A stretch of 64,000 nt of DNA from Wolbachia endosymbiont (group A) of Bibio marci (GTDB lineage Bacteria > Pseudomonadota > Alphaproteobacteria > Rickettsiales > Anaplasmataceae): assembly GCF_947251645.1 (NCBI RefSeq), contig NZ_OX366364.1, positions 496,001 through 560,000 of the forward strand, read 5' to 3'. The notes beneath the pieces were generated by a model. That model searched no databases. It was not told where the DNA came from and saw only the letters and a list, made by a program, of their open reading frames with translations. The stretch's first letter is position 1. Each line of letters opens with the position of its first letter. Shown one piece after another: positions 27,524-39,866 of this stretch. The position numbers and the translations under genes were made by a program.

Positions 27524-28421
27524 GTTGGCGGCTGTGGCAGAGGCATCTAAAGAAAAAGAAGATAAAAAAGCAGAAAAAACATCATTAAAGGAAGAAAATA
27601 AAGAAGTTCATAAAGACGTAGAAACAAAGATGGATGAAAGAGAAAAATCTAAAGTGCCAGTTTCCCTTTTTGACGTCTCATCTGGGTTTGTAAGGCCAGT
27701 TGTTCTGAGCAAACCAGAACTTGAAATTGTGTCAGATCCTTTGAAACATCTATTGCGTATTACTGAGCTTGAAAGAAAATATCATGAAAATTCACAAAAA
27801 CCAGAAAAAGTGAAAGAAGAGAAAAAAGCGAAGCCTGAACCGAAGAAAGAGGTGTGTCCACAGAAAGTTCCGGAGAAGCCTGTGGCAAGTGGGGTAAAAT
27901 TTGATTTTGGTACAGCAAGGCATATTAGTTCCGAAAAAAGGCGTCCAAATACTAGTGTTAATGGAAGAGGAACCACGCCGCCCACTAATGGACAAGGAAA
28001 CAAGCTTGATAATGGAAAGGAAAACAAGTCTGCTAGACGGCCCGCTGATGAACAAGGAAACAATAATAAAGAGAAGAAAAGTGGGTCTGCTAGTTGCGCA
28101 GAAAGCCGTCTAAATGGTAATATTAATAGTGTTAACAAGGAAGGAATCAAATCTACTAATAAGCAGGAAACGTATGACCCTTACGCTAAGCTTGCAAAAA
28201 AAGTTGCTGAAAGGAACGCTCAAAGAAAAGAATCTGCCACTATTAAACACGATTATCCAATTGATACTTGGCAAGCTCCATCAGGAACTAATAATAATGG
28301 AAAATCTAGTGCTGATCAGCGTAGTTCTGCAAGTGATGCTAAAGGAAATCCTAAGTCAAAAGTTACTGATGTATTGAATGAACGTGCAGCAAGAGGGAAT
28401 GGTAATACACCATCGAGATAG
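27402..28421 (+). CDS. Low-complexity protein with a membrane segment; likely 3' part of a gene cut by the prophage
   Basis: The open frame starts inside the recombinase gene (TTG 27402), so the first codons are phage-derived. A hydrophobic segment (LQLAVVGWIVTMFAEIFGV) is followed by about 290 residues rich in Lys, Glu, Asn and Ser, with repeated NG/NK clusters (NGRGTTPPTNGQGNKLDNGK) and a PKSKVTDVLNERAARGNG end. An ATG at 27501 inside the membrane segment could start a shorter product. Such charged tails occur in Rickettsiales secretion-system and surface proteins, but no family is recognised. I think the original N-terminus lies at the other prophage end. Confidence 0.5.
   Translation: MLLRMGKIKICNIVLGFLKLKLQLAVVGWIVTMFAEIFGVELAAVAEASKEKEDKKAEKTSLKEENKEVHKDVETKMDEREKSKVPVSLFDVSSGFVRPVVLSKPELEIVSDPLKHLLRITELERKYHENSQKPEKVKEEKKAKPEPKKEVCPQKVPEKPVASGVKFDFGTARHISSEKRRPNTSVNGRGTTPPTNGQGNKLDNGKENKSARRPADEQGNNNKEKKSGSASCAESRLNGNINSVNKEGIKSTNKQETYDPYAKLAKKVAERNAQRKESATIKHDYPIDTWQAPSGTNNNGKSSADQRSSASDAKGNPKSKVTDVLNERAARGNGNTPSR
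27418..27445 (+). other. Probable prophage-chromosome junction (att site)
   Basis: Similarity between the two recombinase genes ends here, and a new coding frame, not related to phage genes, begins across it. Serine integrases usually lie next to their attP, so this is the likely recombined att site. The exact core cannot be set without the other prophage end. Confidence 0.45.
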
Positions 28422-28525
28422 CTAGTGTTAGCTACTTATGTGATAAAGAACACCGGATCCCAGTACTGGATGACACCTATGGGTTATTTGTGATGACAAA
28501 GGAGGGTAGCCCGTGACGCTGGAAT

Positions 28526-29614
28526 GGCTTTGTTGCATCGCACCTTATACTGGTAGTAATTTACGATAAATATCATGTAGCCATTTCAAATTTAGCCATA
28601 CCAATTTCAGTAAATTGATTAAGCAAATAGCACTTAATCAGCAATTCTTTTTCGCGATTTACTTCGGATTTATTCCTAAAGCTGAATCCAAATATTTGCT
28701 TTAATCTTGAGAAAAACCCTTCAATATAAGATCTTTTCCCATAATTTACTTCTTTTTTCCATTCTTTCACGCCATCTTCACCGTATAATTTTATTAACCT
28801 AATAGCAGCATTTCTGTCAGACATATAATCTATTTCTGGATGTTCTGCCGCATTGTTTATTGGTGGAATTTTTGCCTTTATATCATATTCGTGACACAAT
28901 TTGTAAAACTTGTGCCTATCATATGCCCTATCTGCATATAGTGCTTTTATGACATGCTGAAAATTAACTTCTTTAAGCAAATCGCAAGCTCCATAGTGAT
29001 CAGAGTAGACACCGTTACTGTATTTTACAGCTATGGCTTTTTTGCTGTTTATATTCAACATTACATGCAATTTTCTTGTCTGTTCATAGCCACGATATTT
29101 TCTGTCAGCGCTATTTTCCTTGCTGTGACCAGGGGTATTGTTGTAAATGCTGATACCTGTACTATCTATAGCAATTTCGATGTCTTCCATATTATTTTTA
29201 TCAATTCTGCAATCATTGATCTTAATATTAAGTTTCTTAAACCTTCTTGATGCTTGTGAATAGCTGATAACTGCTAAATCTCTTCCTATTTGTTGCATAT
29301 ATCCTTTTATAAACCCCACCGTTTGTCTTAAACCAATTCTAAAAAGATTGACAATTATATGCACCAAAATCACAACTTTATCACTGTAAATATAGTTGCC
29401 GCCTTGCATTTTTGGACTATTTTCATACCAATTTTCTATGGCTTCATTGATATAATGAAAAATATTTCCTCTTTCCTGGAGAAATTTGTTATATTCATTT
29501 TGGTTACTGACTTTCATTTTCTGTGGCATATTTTTTCTTCAACAGTTAAATGGTTATTTATAATGAATTTTGTCAGTAGCCACCAGATTTTTTCGGTTGC
29601 TATGCAACAAAGCC
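28526..29614 (-). mobile_element. IS5-family insertion sequence, complete
   Basis: Terminal inverted repeats ggctttgttgcat (28526-28538) and atgcaacaaagcc (29602-29614) bracket one transposase gene. The flanks are copies of a palindromic repeat (…gctggaat and cactgggat…), so the element seems to have landed in such a repeat. A rearranged partial copy lies at 57990-58467. Confidence 0.85.
28573..29529 (-). CDS. IS5-family transposase
   Basis: 318 residues with an intact DDE set: Asp122 in IEIAIDSTGISIY, Asp200 in ALYADRAYDRHKF, and Glu270 in KRSYIEGFFSRLKQ. YSQASRRFKKL near 90-100 belongs to the DNA-binding part. It cuts and joins the element ends. ATG at 29529, about 85 bases inside the right inverted repeat. 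No frameshift is seen, so the element may be active. Confidence 0.92.
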   Translation of the reverse strand: MPQKMKVSNQNEYNKFLQERGNIFHYINEAIENWYENSPKMQGGNYIYSDKVVILVHIIVNLFRIGLRQTVGFIKGYMQQIGRDLAVISYSQASRRFKKLNIKINDCRIDKNNMEDIEIAIDSTGISIYNNTPGHSKENSADRKYRGYEQTRKLHVMLNINSKKAIAVKYSNGVYSDHYGACDLLKEVNFQHVIKALYADRAYDRHKFYKLCHEYDIKAKIPPINNAAEHPEIDYMSDRNAAIRLIKLYGEDGVKEWKKEVNYGKRSYIEGFFSRLKQIFGFSFRNKSEVNREKELLIKCYLLNQFTEIGMAKFEMAT

Positions 29615-30243
29615 CACTGGGATCCAGGAAAGTTTGCTTATTTACAAGCAAACTAGCATAGAAAGTGGTTACAACGTTTTCGATGAGATTATATGGAAAA
29701 CTGGATTCCAGTGTCAAGCACTGGAATGACATCACAGGGGCACTGGAATGACACCTCTCTTGGGCTCTTTTAGCTATAAACATTAAGAAATTTACCAAAC
29801 GAAAAAAAGGCAAAAGAAGCCCCGATTACTATCTATTTTCAGTATTGGCGTTTTTTAAGTCTTAAACACTGCAATTTAGCTGCTTTTAAATGCAACTCAC
29901 CTTTGTTTAAATGTTTAAGAAATTTACTAAGCAGAAAAAAAGGCAAAAGAAACCCCGTGGTAATTAGTGTTCACTCTCTAATCCTTCAAATTGGCGTACT
30001 ATACTGTCTTAAACGACTTATAAGCGCGTTTCAGCTTATATGGGTAAAAACCCAGAAATATTGTGAAGACATAAGGTGCACATAGTGCGAAAAATTAAAA
30101 ATAAGACGCCAAGTACGTTGTTTTTTTGCTGTTTAATCTACACAGATGAAGATAACTGAATACCTTCAGTTTCATGATAAGGGGGCTGGCGAAGCTTGTA
30201 AAGCAATTTTTGCATTTAATTCTAGTTCCGTTTTATGCCAGCT
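29615..30243. repeat. Intergenic stretch with a 132-bp-spaced direct repeat and palindromic elements
   Basis: No gene is supported. Two related blocks start at 29785 and 29917 ('aagaaatttac[ct]aa' then 'gaaaaaaaggcaaaagaa'), each followed by a weakly similar 'ttggcgt' stretch. A palindromic element of the 'cactggaatgacat' type lies at about 29700-29750, and another at 30235-30260 forms the end of gatA. Confidence 0.55.
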
Positions 30244-31740
30244 TCACGCGCTGGAATGACACTCTTTTGGATGGAAATCAGTGCTAATTGTTCTGCCGCA
30301 ATTTTGCTCTATCACACTTGCCACATTTAATATTCCAGCTTCGTCATAATAATTTCCAATTACTTGCAAGGCAAGTGGTAAACCCTCATTGGAGAGTCCT
30401 ACAGGAACAGAAATAGCAGGCAATCCTGCCAGACTTGCCGGCACAGTAAACACATCATTGATGCACATAATTAGCGGATCTGGCTTTTCATTTAAGCCAA
30501 AAGCTTCTGTTGGAGCAGATGGCACAAGTATGTAATCTATTTTTTCAAACGCTTTTATAAAATCATTTCTGATTAATGCCCTAATGCACTGCGCTTTTTC
30601 GTAATATTCATTGTAATGACCTGAGGAAAGCGCATAAGCGCCAATTAAAATTCTTCTTTTCACCTCTTTACCAAAACCTTCTGCTCTTGTTAGTGAATAC
30701 ATTTCTTCAAGGGTATCAGCATCAACCCTTAATCCATAACGCACACCATCGTAACGAGCAAGATTGGATGAAGTTTCAGCAGAACAGATTAAATAATAGA
30801 CTGGTATTGCATATTTAGTATGTGGCAGAGTAACGTCAACAACTTCAGCGCCATTTTCTTTTAAATAGGAAGCAACTTTCTCCCAATTATGGACTATTTC
30901 CTCTGAAATTCCATCCATCCTATATTCTTTTGGTATACCAATACGCTTACCCTTGACATCACCATTTATGAAGCTAGAAAATTTAGGCACTGGCTTTTCG
31001 CTTGATATTGAATCTTTTGTATCATAGCCACAAATTGCTTCCAGCATTAATGCTGAATCAGAGACAGAACGAGTAATGACTCCTGCTTGATCCAGAGAAC
31101 TCGCAAATGCAATCATACCAAAACGCGAGCATCTTCCATAAGTTGGCTTTATTCCAACTACTCCACAATAAGCTGCTGGTTGGCGTACAGATCCACCGGT
31201 ATCGCTCCCTAACGCTCCAGCGCATAAAAATCCAGCAACCGATGCTGCAGATCCACCAGATGATCCACCAGGAACAACTTTTTCCCCATCACTTTTTCTA
31301 ATCCACACATTTTCAACAGGGCCAAAATAGCTGTTTGTGTTCGCAGAACCCATAGCAAATTCATCCATATTAAGCTTACCGAGCATGGCTGCTCCACTTT
31401 TTAAAAGCAAGTCAGACACCGTAGATTCGTAAGTCGGAACGAAATTTTCCAGCATTTTTGAGCATGCTGTTGTTTTTATTCCTTTTGTACAGAGTAGATC
31501 TTTGATGCCAACTGGTATACCCATGAGCGGCGAGATTAAATCATCCTTTTGCCTAGAGAAATATTCATCTGCAGCTTTAGCAGCTTTCATTGCTATCTCT
31601 GGGGTTTTTGTTATAAATGCATTTAATTTCTCATTTTCAACCGCACTAATGTGCGCCTCTACGAGTTCAACGGCAGAAAAACTCTTTTTTTTGAGCCCGT
31701 CATGCATTTGTGTAATACTTAACTTTCTTAGTTCGTTCAT
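30244..31740 (-). CDS. gatA: Asp-tRNA(Asn)/Glu-tRNA(Gln) amidotransferase subunit A
   Basis: 498 residues. The amidase Ser-cisSer-Lys triad is visible: Lys80 (VGIKDLLC), Ser160 (PGGSSGGSAASV) and Ser184 (GSDTGGSVRQPAA). GatCAB converts Glu-tRNA(Gln) and Asp-tRNA(Asn) to the correct amides, replacing missing Gln/Asn synthetases, as usual in Rickettsiales. ATG at 31740. The last residues (KECHSSA) and the stop are formed by a dispersed palindromic repeat, so the C-terminus was altered by its insertion. Confidence 0.95.
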   Translation of the reverse strand: MNELRKLSITQMHDGLKKKSFSAVELVEAHISAVENEKLNAFITKTPEIAMKAAKAADEYFSRQKDDLISPLMGIPVGIKDLLCTKGIKTTACSKMLENFVPTYESTVSDLLLKSGAAMLGKLNMDEFAMGSANTNSYFGPVENVWIRKSDGEKVVPGGSSGGSAASVAGFLCAGALGSDTGGSVRQPAAYCGVVGIKPTYGRCSRFGMIAFASSLDQAGVITRSVSDSALMLEAICGYDTKDSISSEKPVPKFSSFINGDVKGKRIGIPKEYRMDGISEEIVHNWEKVASYLKENGAEVVDVTLPHTKYAIPVYYLICSAETSSNLARYDGVRYGLRVDADTLEEMYSLTRAEGFGKEVKRRILIGAYALSSGHYNEYYEKAQCIRALIRNDFIKAFEKIDYILVPSAPTEAFGLNEKPDPLIMCINDVFTVPASLAGLPAISVPVGLSNEGLPLALQVIGNYYDEAGILNVASVIEQNCGRTISTDFHPKECHSSA

Positions 31741-32146
31741 TAATATTTAATTTTTAGCAAGACATTAATTGTAACATAGTACGATAAAAAATCCATACAT
31801 TTATAGTTACAGCTAGAAATGTAGCTAAGGTAATTTAGATTCACCAAAATGGGTTTATGATTAAGTTGGCAATACGCCTTAAATTATGCCGCCTACTCTT
31901 CTATTCAAAACATTAAACAACATTATACACGACTTACCTTTGAACGTGGGAATTTTCTAGGGATTATCTTCTTAAATTCTATAATATTTTTTGTAACATT
32001 GTCTAAAGTGCCCAGACTACTTGGATCCAAATTGGATACTGAGTTGGTGAGTATAAAAGTATAGCTTCTACGTCATACCGCCACGAACCGTCATACCGCG
32101 ATTCATTCGCGGTATGACGGTTCGTGGCGGTATGACGTAGAGTGTA
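31741..32146. other. Intergenic region between gatA and alaS, with a perfect hairpin
   Basis: No gene seen. It holds a partial palindromic repeat ('gactacttggatcca' near 32017) and the 32-base-arm inverted repeat at 32069-32139. Confidence 0.6.
32069..32139. repeat. Perfect inverted repeat, 32-bp arms and 7-base loop
   Basis: Left arm 32069-32100 and right arm 32108-32139 are exact reverse complements around 'attcatt'. The arms contain 'cgtcataccgcc', also found after gltX at 38758, so this is a mobile palindromic element. It lies just after the alaS stop and could act as a transcription barrier. Confidence 0.85.
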
Positions 32147-34729
32147 TTAGTCCTTAGAAGCTGTTATTTTGCTATAAATGGCTGTAATGGCATCATCTAT
32201 TTTATTGCTATCACAGCCTGTTTGTGCAAGTTCAGCATTCCCACTACAATTCTTTTCAACTGCTATTGATATTAGTTCTTTTGCGCTAATCTTATTGATT
32301 AAGTCTTTACTTACTTTAATAATCAAAACTGTTTTATCTTTTTCTGTTGCCGTGAAAGCTATTACCGTTCTTGGTTTTTGTTGCTGTAAAATAAATTCTC
32401 TTATTATATTCGCTGGAATATTGGTAAAAGCATGGCTTACACAATTTATTCCATTTATTTCAGTGCTTTTTATATTCTCTGCACTCACAAGCTTTTTATA
32501 TAGGTTTTTTATTTTAGCTTCGGATTTCTTGCGCTCTTGATTTAAAATATTTAATCGGTTTATTATTTCACTTGCTGGCGCTTTTACGAATTCTGCAACT
32601 TTTTTTAAGTGAATTTCATTATCACGTACATAATTGGTTGCTTCTTGACCAGTTAAAGCTTCAATTCTCCTCACTCCAAAAGCAACAGAACTCTCTGTTA
32701 CTATCTTAAATAAACCGATTTCTCCAGTATGTTCAACGTGCGTGCCACTACATAGCTCTTTCGAATCTCCAATATTTACAACTCTAACCTGATCACCATA
32801 TTTCTCACCAAACAACGCCATAGCTCCTTCGTCTATTGCCTGATTCATGCTTTGAATTTTTGTAGATGCGGAAAGATTTTCTCTGATTAGAGAGTTTACC
32901 ATATCCTCTACCCAAAACAACTGATCCTGAGCGACTTGAGTGTTATGACTAAAGTCGAATCTCAGTCTATCTGGTGCAGCTAGGGAACCTTTTTGAGTGA
33001 CATGATCACCTAGAATTTTTCTGAGTGTAAAGTGCAGAAGATGTGTAGCTGAATGATTTCTTCTTAAGGTTTGCCTTCTTTCCTTGTCAATGCTTGCTGC
33101 AACTGTATCACCTTTACACATTGAGCCAGATTTAACTATGCATCTGTGCAAATATAGGTCATTAACCTTATTGGTATTCTCGACTATAATAATACTTCTA
33201 CCAGGTTTGATCAGACTGCCAGTATCTCCCACTTGTCCACCTGACTCGCCATAAAAAGGTGTTTTATCAAATATAATGGTTATCTTCTCTCCCTCCTTTG
33301 CAGAATCAATTATTTCATTTTTAGAGGAAACTATAGCTAGTATTTTCGCATCACTTACTTCATTGAACTCATAACCAACAAATTTTGTTTTGCCAAATTT
33401 ATCGATCAAATCAAACCATACTTGCTCAACAGATTTTTCACCAGATCCATCCCATTTAGCACGTGCTTTCTCTTTTTGCTCTTCCATTGCATCATCAAAA
33501 CCTTTCTGGTCAAAATTTATTTTTCTCTCTTTTAAAATATCAAGTGTAATATCCAAAGGAAATCCATAAGTATCATATAGCTTAAACGCTAATTCTCCAG
33601 GCAGAGTGTCACCTGGTTTTAAATCTGCAGTGAATTTTTCCAATAGATTAATGCCTTTCATCAAAGTGTCTTTAAAGTTTTCTTCCTCTGATTTTAACGT
33701 CGTTTCTATTAAGCTTTTGGCCCTGACTAATTCAGGATAAACATCTCCCATATAAGCCGAATTCGTGCTATCTATCAGCGCCGGAAAAATGCGATGGAGT
33801 AGGGAATCATTATATCCAAGCAGGTGGATATAACGCGCGGCTCTCCTAATTAATCTGCGTAATACGTAATTCCTGCCTTCATTTCCAGGGAGCACCCCCT
33901 CTGCGATGAGAAATGTAGCTGCACGAAGATGATCTGCTACGATCTTATGCACTATTTTATTTTCCGTTCTTCCACAGCACTCTTGTGATTTATTTATCAG
34001 AGCAGAAAATAGATCAATATCGTAGTTATCATGGACATTTTGCATTACAGTAGCTATTCTCTCAAGGCCCATTCCAGTATCGATGCATTTTTTTGGCAAT
34101 TTGTGTAAATTACCTTCTTCATCTTTGTTAAACTCCATGAATACCAGATTCCAGATTTCAACAATCCTGTCGTCATCTTGTAGGTTAGGATTTACGTGAT
34201 CATAAAAAATTTCAGAACATGGACCGCACGGGCCAGTGCTTCCCATACTCCAAAAGTTGTCATCCGTTGCAATTCTTATGATTTTATCACTTGAAAAGCC
34301 ACTTACCTTACGCCAAATCTCGTATGCCTCATCATCAGTATGATAGACGGTTATGGATAGTCTGTTTTTATCAAGAGACAACTCCTTAGTGATAAATTTC
34401 CACGCGAATTCTATCGCAGTTTCCTTAAAGTAATCACCGAAGCTAAAATTTCCGAGCATTTCAAAAAATGTGTGATGCCGAGTTGTATAGCCAACATTTT
34501 CAAGATCGTTGTGTTTACCGCCTGCTCTTAGGCACTTTTGACTTGAGACAGCACGTTTCATTTCAGTTTTTTGAGCACCAGTAAAAATATTTTTAAACTG
34601 CACCATACCAGCATTTGTGAACATGAGCGTTGGGTCATGTTCTGGAATCAAAGGAGAAGAAGGAACCTGCTTGTGATTGTTACTTACAAAAAATTTTATA
34701 AATCTTTCTCTGATTTCACTTAACTTCAT
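32147..34729 (-). CDS. alaS: Alanine-tRNA ligase
   Basis: 860 residues, normal length. The N-terminal catalytic core has [15 protein letters not shown] and the [19 protein letters not shown] motif; [13 protein letters not shown] follows. The editing domain shows HSATHLLHF and [14 protein letters not shown] (Zn-binding His/Cys). A C-terminal oligomerisation region ends at 32147. It charges tRNA-Ala; a cognate tRNA-Ala (TGC) lies at 53556. Start ATG at 34729 fits the family start ([14 protein letters not shown]). Confidence 0.96.
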   Translation of the reverse strand: MKLSEIRERFIKFFVSNNHKQVPSSPLIPEHDPTLMFTNAGMVQFKNIFTGAQKTEMKRAVSSQKCLRAGGKHNDLENVGYTTRHHTFFEMLGNFSFGDYFKETAIEFAWKFITKELSLDKNRLSITVYHTDDEAYEIWRKVSGFSSDKIIRIATDDNFWSMGSTGPCGPCSEIFYDHVNPNLQDDDRIVEIWNLVFMEFNKDEEGNLHKLPKKCIDTGMGLERIATVMQNVHDNYDIDLFSALINKSQECCGRTENKIVHKIVADHLRAATFLIAEGVLPGNEGRNYVLRRLIRRAARYIHLLGYNDSLLHRIFPALIDSTNSAYMGDVYPELVRAKSLIETTLKSEEENFKDTLMKGINLLEKFTADLKPGDTLPGELAFKLYDTYGFPLDITLDILKERKINFDQKGFDDAMEEQKEKARAKWDGSGEKSVEQVWFDLIDKFGKTKFVGYEFNEVSDAKILAIVSSKNEIIDSAKEGEKITIIFDKTPFYGESGGQVGDTGSLIKPGRSIIIVENTNKVNDLYLHRCIVKSGSMCKGDTVAASIDKERRQTLRRNHSATHLLHFTLRKILGDHVTQKGSLAAPDRLRFDFSHNTQVAQDQLFWVEDMVNSLIRENLSASTKIQSMNQAIDEGAMALFGEKYGDQVRVVNIGDSKELCSGTHVEHTGEIGLFKIVTESSVAFGVRRIEALTGQEATNYVRDNEIHLKKVAEFVKAPASEIINRLNILNQERKKSEAKIKNLYKKLVSAENIKSTEINGINCVSHAFTNIPANIIREFILQQQKPRTVIAFTATEKDKTVLIIKVSKDLINKISAKELISIAVEKNCSGNAELAQTGCDSNKIDDAITAIYSKITASKD

Positions 34730-34906
34730 TATTTTTATTGAGAGTATTTATGAATAATAAGCTGCAATGGAAATAAAATCAATTTATCAATCTAAATATT
34801 GATATATATTATTTAGTATAATATATATAACTCTTATATAAAAATTTTAATAAAAATTATAGACTAAAATAATTTATTCATCATATATGTAGTAATATTT
34901 TATTAA

Positions 34907-37402
<2,496 letters not shown>

Positions 37403-38725
37403 ATGCTAACAAGATTCGCTCCAAGCCCAACTGGCTACCTCCACGTAGGAAACATACGAACTGCTTTGATTTGTTGGATGTACACACGTAATCAAAATGG
37501 AAAATTTTTACTCCGTTTTGATGATACTGACCTTCAGCGTTCAGATGTCAAATATATAAATGATATCATACAAGACTTGAAATGGACTGGTATCAATTGG
37601 GATGCAAGTTTTAAGCAATCAGAGCGCTTTGAGCGTTACAATGAGGTGTTTTTGCAGTTAATAAAAGAAGGGCATATTTATGCATGCTATGAAACAAGAG
37701 AAGAGTTAGAAGTTAAACGAAAGTTGCAGTTAAAACAAGGACTTCCCCCGGTATATGACAGAAGCGCGTTACTTCTAACTGAGCAAGAGAAAATTCGTTA
37801 TGAGCAAGAAGGAAGAAGACCACATTTTAGATTTAAGTTGGATAGAAATGAAGTTGTTAAATGGAATGATGAAGTTAAAGGTGAAATAAATATTGCAACC
37901 AGTAGCATAAGTGACCCCGTGGTAAAGAGAGAAGATGGAATTTACACATACATGTTACCTTCTGTTATTGATGATGTTGACTTTAATGTAACCCATATTG
38001 TACGCGGGGAAGATCATGTAACTAATACTGCAGTACAGATCCAAATGATTAAAGCATTAAAAGCGAAAATCCCTACATTTGCTCACCTTTCTCTGCTACA
38101 TTTTGATGATAGCAAGATATCCAAGCGAGTCGGTGGGCTGGATATCAAATCTATAAAAGAAGATGAAATTGAACCGATGGCGCTAGTTAGTTATTTAGTG
38201 AAGCTCGGAACATCCAATCCAATTGAAGCTTGCGCCTGTATGCAATCTTTGATTGACTCATTTAATATTAAAAAATTTGGCTCAGCATCTGCACAATTCA
38301 GCTTGAGTGAAGTATACAAGCTAAATAGCAAAGTTCTGCAACAAATGTCATTTGAAATTGTACAAGAACGTTTAAATCAAATTGGAGTGGACTCCTCAGA
38401 GTTTTGGTATTTTATAAGGAACAATATAGAAAGGTTTTCTGAGGTGGCCAAGTGGTGGAAAATATGCAAATCTGATATAGAGCCTGTGATTCTTGATAAG
38501 GAGCTTATAAAAATTGCGTTCAATGCATTGCCTCAAGGCGATTGTAACGAAAACACATTATCAGAGTGGGTCAAAACTATTCGACAGACAGTGGATATAA
38601 AGGCAAAAGATCTATTTACGCAGTTGCGTTTAGCTTTAACAGGAACAGAAACAGGCCCAGAACTTGCTAAATTATTGATTTTTATCGGCAAAGAAAACAT
38701 CATTGCAAGGTTAAAAGAAAAGTGA
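37403..38725 (+). CDS. gltX: Glutamate-tRNA ligase
   Basis: 440 residues, class I synthetase. HIGH-type motif [16 protein letters not shown] (7-22), [10 protein letters not shown] (39-48), and KMSKS-type [11 protein letters not shown] (235-245). With GatCAB present, a GluRS of this type may also make Glu-tRNA(Gln). Rickettsiales often carry two gltX genes, so this may be one of a pair. A hairpin that could end transcription follows at 38783-38805. Confidence 0.95.
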   Translation: MLTRFAPSPTGYLHVGNIRTALICWMYTRNQNGKFLLRFDDTDLQRSDVKYINDIIQDLKWTGINWDASFKQSERFERYNEVFLQLIKEGHIYACYETREELEVKRKLQLKQGLPPVYDRSALLLTEQEKIRYEQEGRRPHFRFKLDRNEVVKWNDEVKGEINIATSSISDPVVKREDGIYTYMLPSVIDDVDFNVTHIVRGEDHVTNTAVQIQMIKALKAKIPTFAHLSLLHFDDSKISKRVGGLDIKSIKEDEIEPMALVSYLVKLGTSNPIEACACMQSLIDSFNIKKFGSASAQFSLSEVYKLNSKVLQQMSFEIVQERLNQIGVDSSEFWYFIRNNIERFSEVAKWWKICKSDIEPVILDKELIKIAFNALPQGDCNENTLSEWVKTIRQTVDIKAKDLFTQLRLALTGTETGPELAKLLIFIGKENIIARLKEK

Positions 38726-38782
38726 AAACCAAAGAATTATAGCTAATACAATCCCTACGTCATACCGCCGCGGTATCTCTAG

Positions 38783-38805
38783 ATCCCGCTAACAAGCAGC
38801 GGGAT
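38783..38805 (+). terminator. Hairpin after gltX
   Basis: ATCCCGCT (38783-38790) pairs with AGCGGGAT (38798-38805). It belongs to a palindromic repeat and has no clear U-run, so its role as a terminator is uncertain. Confidence 0.4.
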
Positions 38806-38952
38806 GACGAATTTGTCGTTTATCAAATCGTCGGTAAATCTAAGTCAGTTTAGCTATAGGCAGCAATTTTCTGTATTTATTTTAAATTGAAGAAAGCTCA
38901 AATGAAAGATCGTGTTTTGCTAAAAATCACAGAATGCAGTCTGGTTACATTA

Positions 38953-39396
38953 GTGCGATCCGATAGCCATGAAATCGTGATGGTTAAATTCCATCCGCTC
39001 TAACATCGGGTTGAAATCGCGATCCACATTTTAGGAAAGTGGCGACTTACTAAGGTGCAAGCATGGATCAAAAAGGGTAATATTAAACTTTGTAATAAAT
39101 CCCCCTGAGAATAGTTAAATATGGTTACGAAAGGAACTTATGGTTGAATTGTCGTTAATCAAAATATGCGAAATAAAGTTGATACGCATAGACCAAAGGT
39201 ATGGGGAAATGAATAGTCAGAATGGTGCAGTCTAACTAAGATGTTTTCAATCCCCCGGCAAATAGTAAGGACCTAAGTTTAACGAGAAACGATTTCATGG
39301 AACGGAGTAACCACATGGAAGCTCTTGTTATTCTTTATTTTAAAGAATGATTAAGAAGTTGGCCAACTGAATGCTTCTATGTGAAGGGATTGTCTA
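38953..39396 (+). other. Group II intron-like RNA remnant, 5' domains only
   Basis: From GTGCG at 38953 (the conserved 5' end of group II introns) the sequence looks like domain I: paired segments ('gccatgaaatcgtgatggtt'), 'cgaaataaagttgatacgca', 'gtatggggaaatgaatagtc' and 'aacggagtaaccacatggaag'. No reverse transcriptase/maturase ORF follows; the IS5 half at 39397 cuts it off. Assignment is by resemblance only. It explains the ~670 bases between gltX and the IS, where no protein gene is seen. Confidence 0.5.
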
Positions 39397-39684
39397 AGAA
39401 CCTGTTTAAAATCTCAAAGAGATGAGCTAAAGTAGGAACAGGTAAATAATGAGGTATATAAATGAGTCAAAGGTATCCAAGCGACATAAGTCGTGAGCAA
39501 TTTGAAAAAATCAAACCAATTTTAGAAGGTAGGAAAAAGAAAACGAGACCAAGATTAATTGATATATACAAAGTATTTTGTGGAGTGTTATACGTGCTAA
39601 AAAGTGGTTGTCAGTGGAGAATGTTGCCAAAAGAGTTTCCAAGGTGGGAAAACATATATTACTATTTTCAAATGTGGAGTAAAA
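39397..39684 (+). mobile_element. IS5-family element, left half (split by IS110 and inversion)
   Basis: Starts with agaacctgtttaaaatctc, the same end found inverted at 61391. It carries the transposase N-terminus, starting at 39462 (MSQRYPSDISREQFEKIKPI, then SGCQWRMLPKEFPRWENIY and YYYFQMWSKK). At 39685 an IS110 element interrupts it. The matching C-terminal half is at 61391-61927, in the reverse orientation. Confidence 0.8.
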
Positions 39685-39698
39685 AGCAGTTGTGTTAA
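39462..39698 (+). pseudogene. IS5-family transposase, N-terminal fragment
   Basis: 78 codons. The last few residues (QLC) come from the IS110 end. The DUF4096-type N-terminal domain is present; the DDE catalytic part is absent here. The rest of the gene lies at 61400-61940 on the reverse strand. Confidence 0.8.
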
Positions 39699-39805
39699 AA
39701 GTCAATAAAAAAAATGAAAAATATCGAAAAATTTTCAATTTAGTAGATTTATAAAAAATCAATATATTATGACTCTTAATTTAAATATTCTTAATCTAGT
39801 GTAGC

Positions 39806-39847
39806 TGTGGATAAGTACTTATAGTTTGTATAGCGTACTTATCCACA
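39806..39847 (-). repeat. Inverted DnaA-box-like pair in IS110 copy 1
   Basis: TGTGGATAA (39806-39814) and TTATCCACA (39839-39847) are exact consensus DnaA boxes, facing each other in a stem extended by 'gtac'. They lie between the transposase stop and the element end. Confidence 0.6.
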
Positions 39848-39866
39848 AGCTCTGCCATAAATTAGC

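Noticed and set aside
27782..28150. Long reverse ORF opposite the low-complexity gene
   Set aside because: It is the antisense shadow of a Lys/Glu/Asn-rich frame; phenylalanine-rich translation is expected from that composition.
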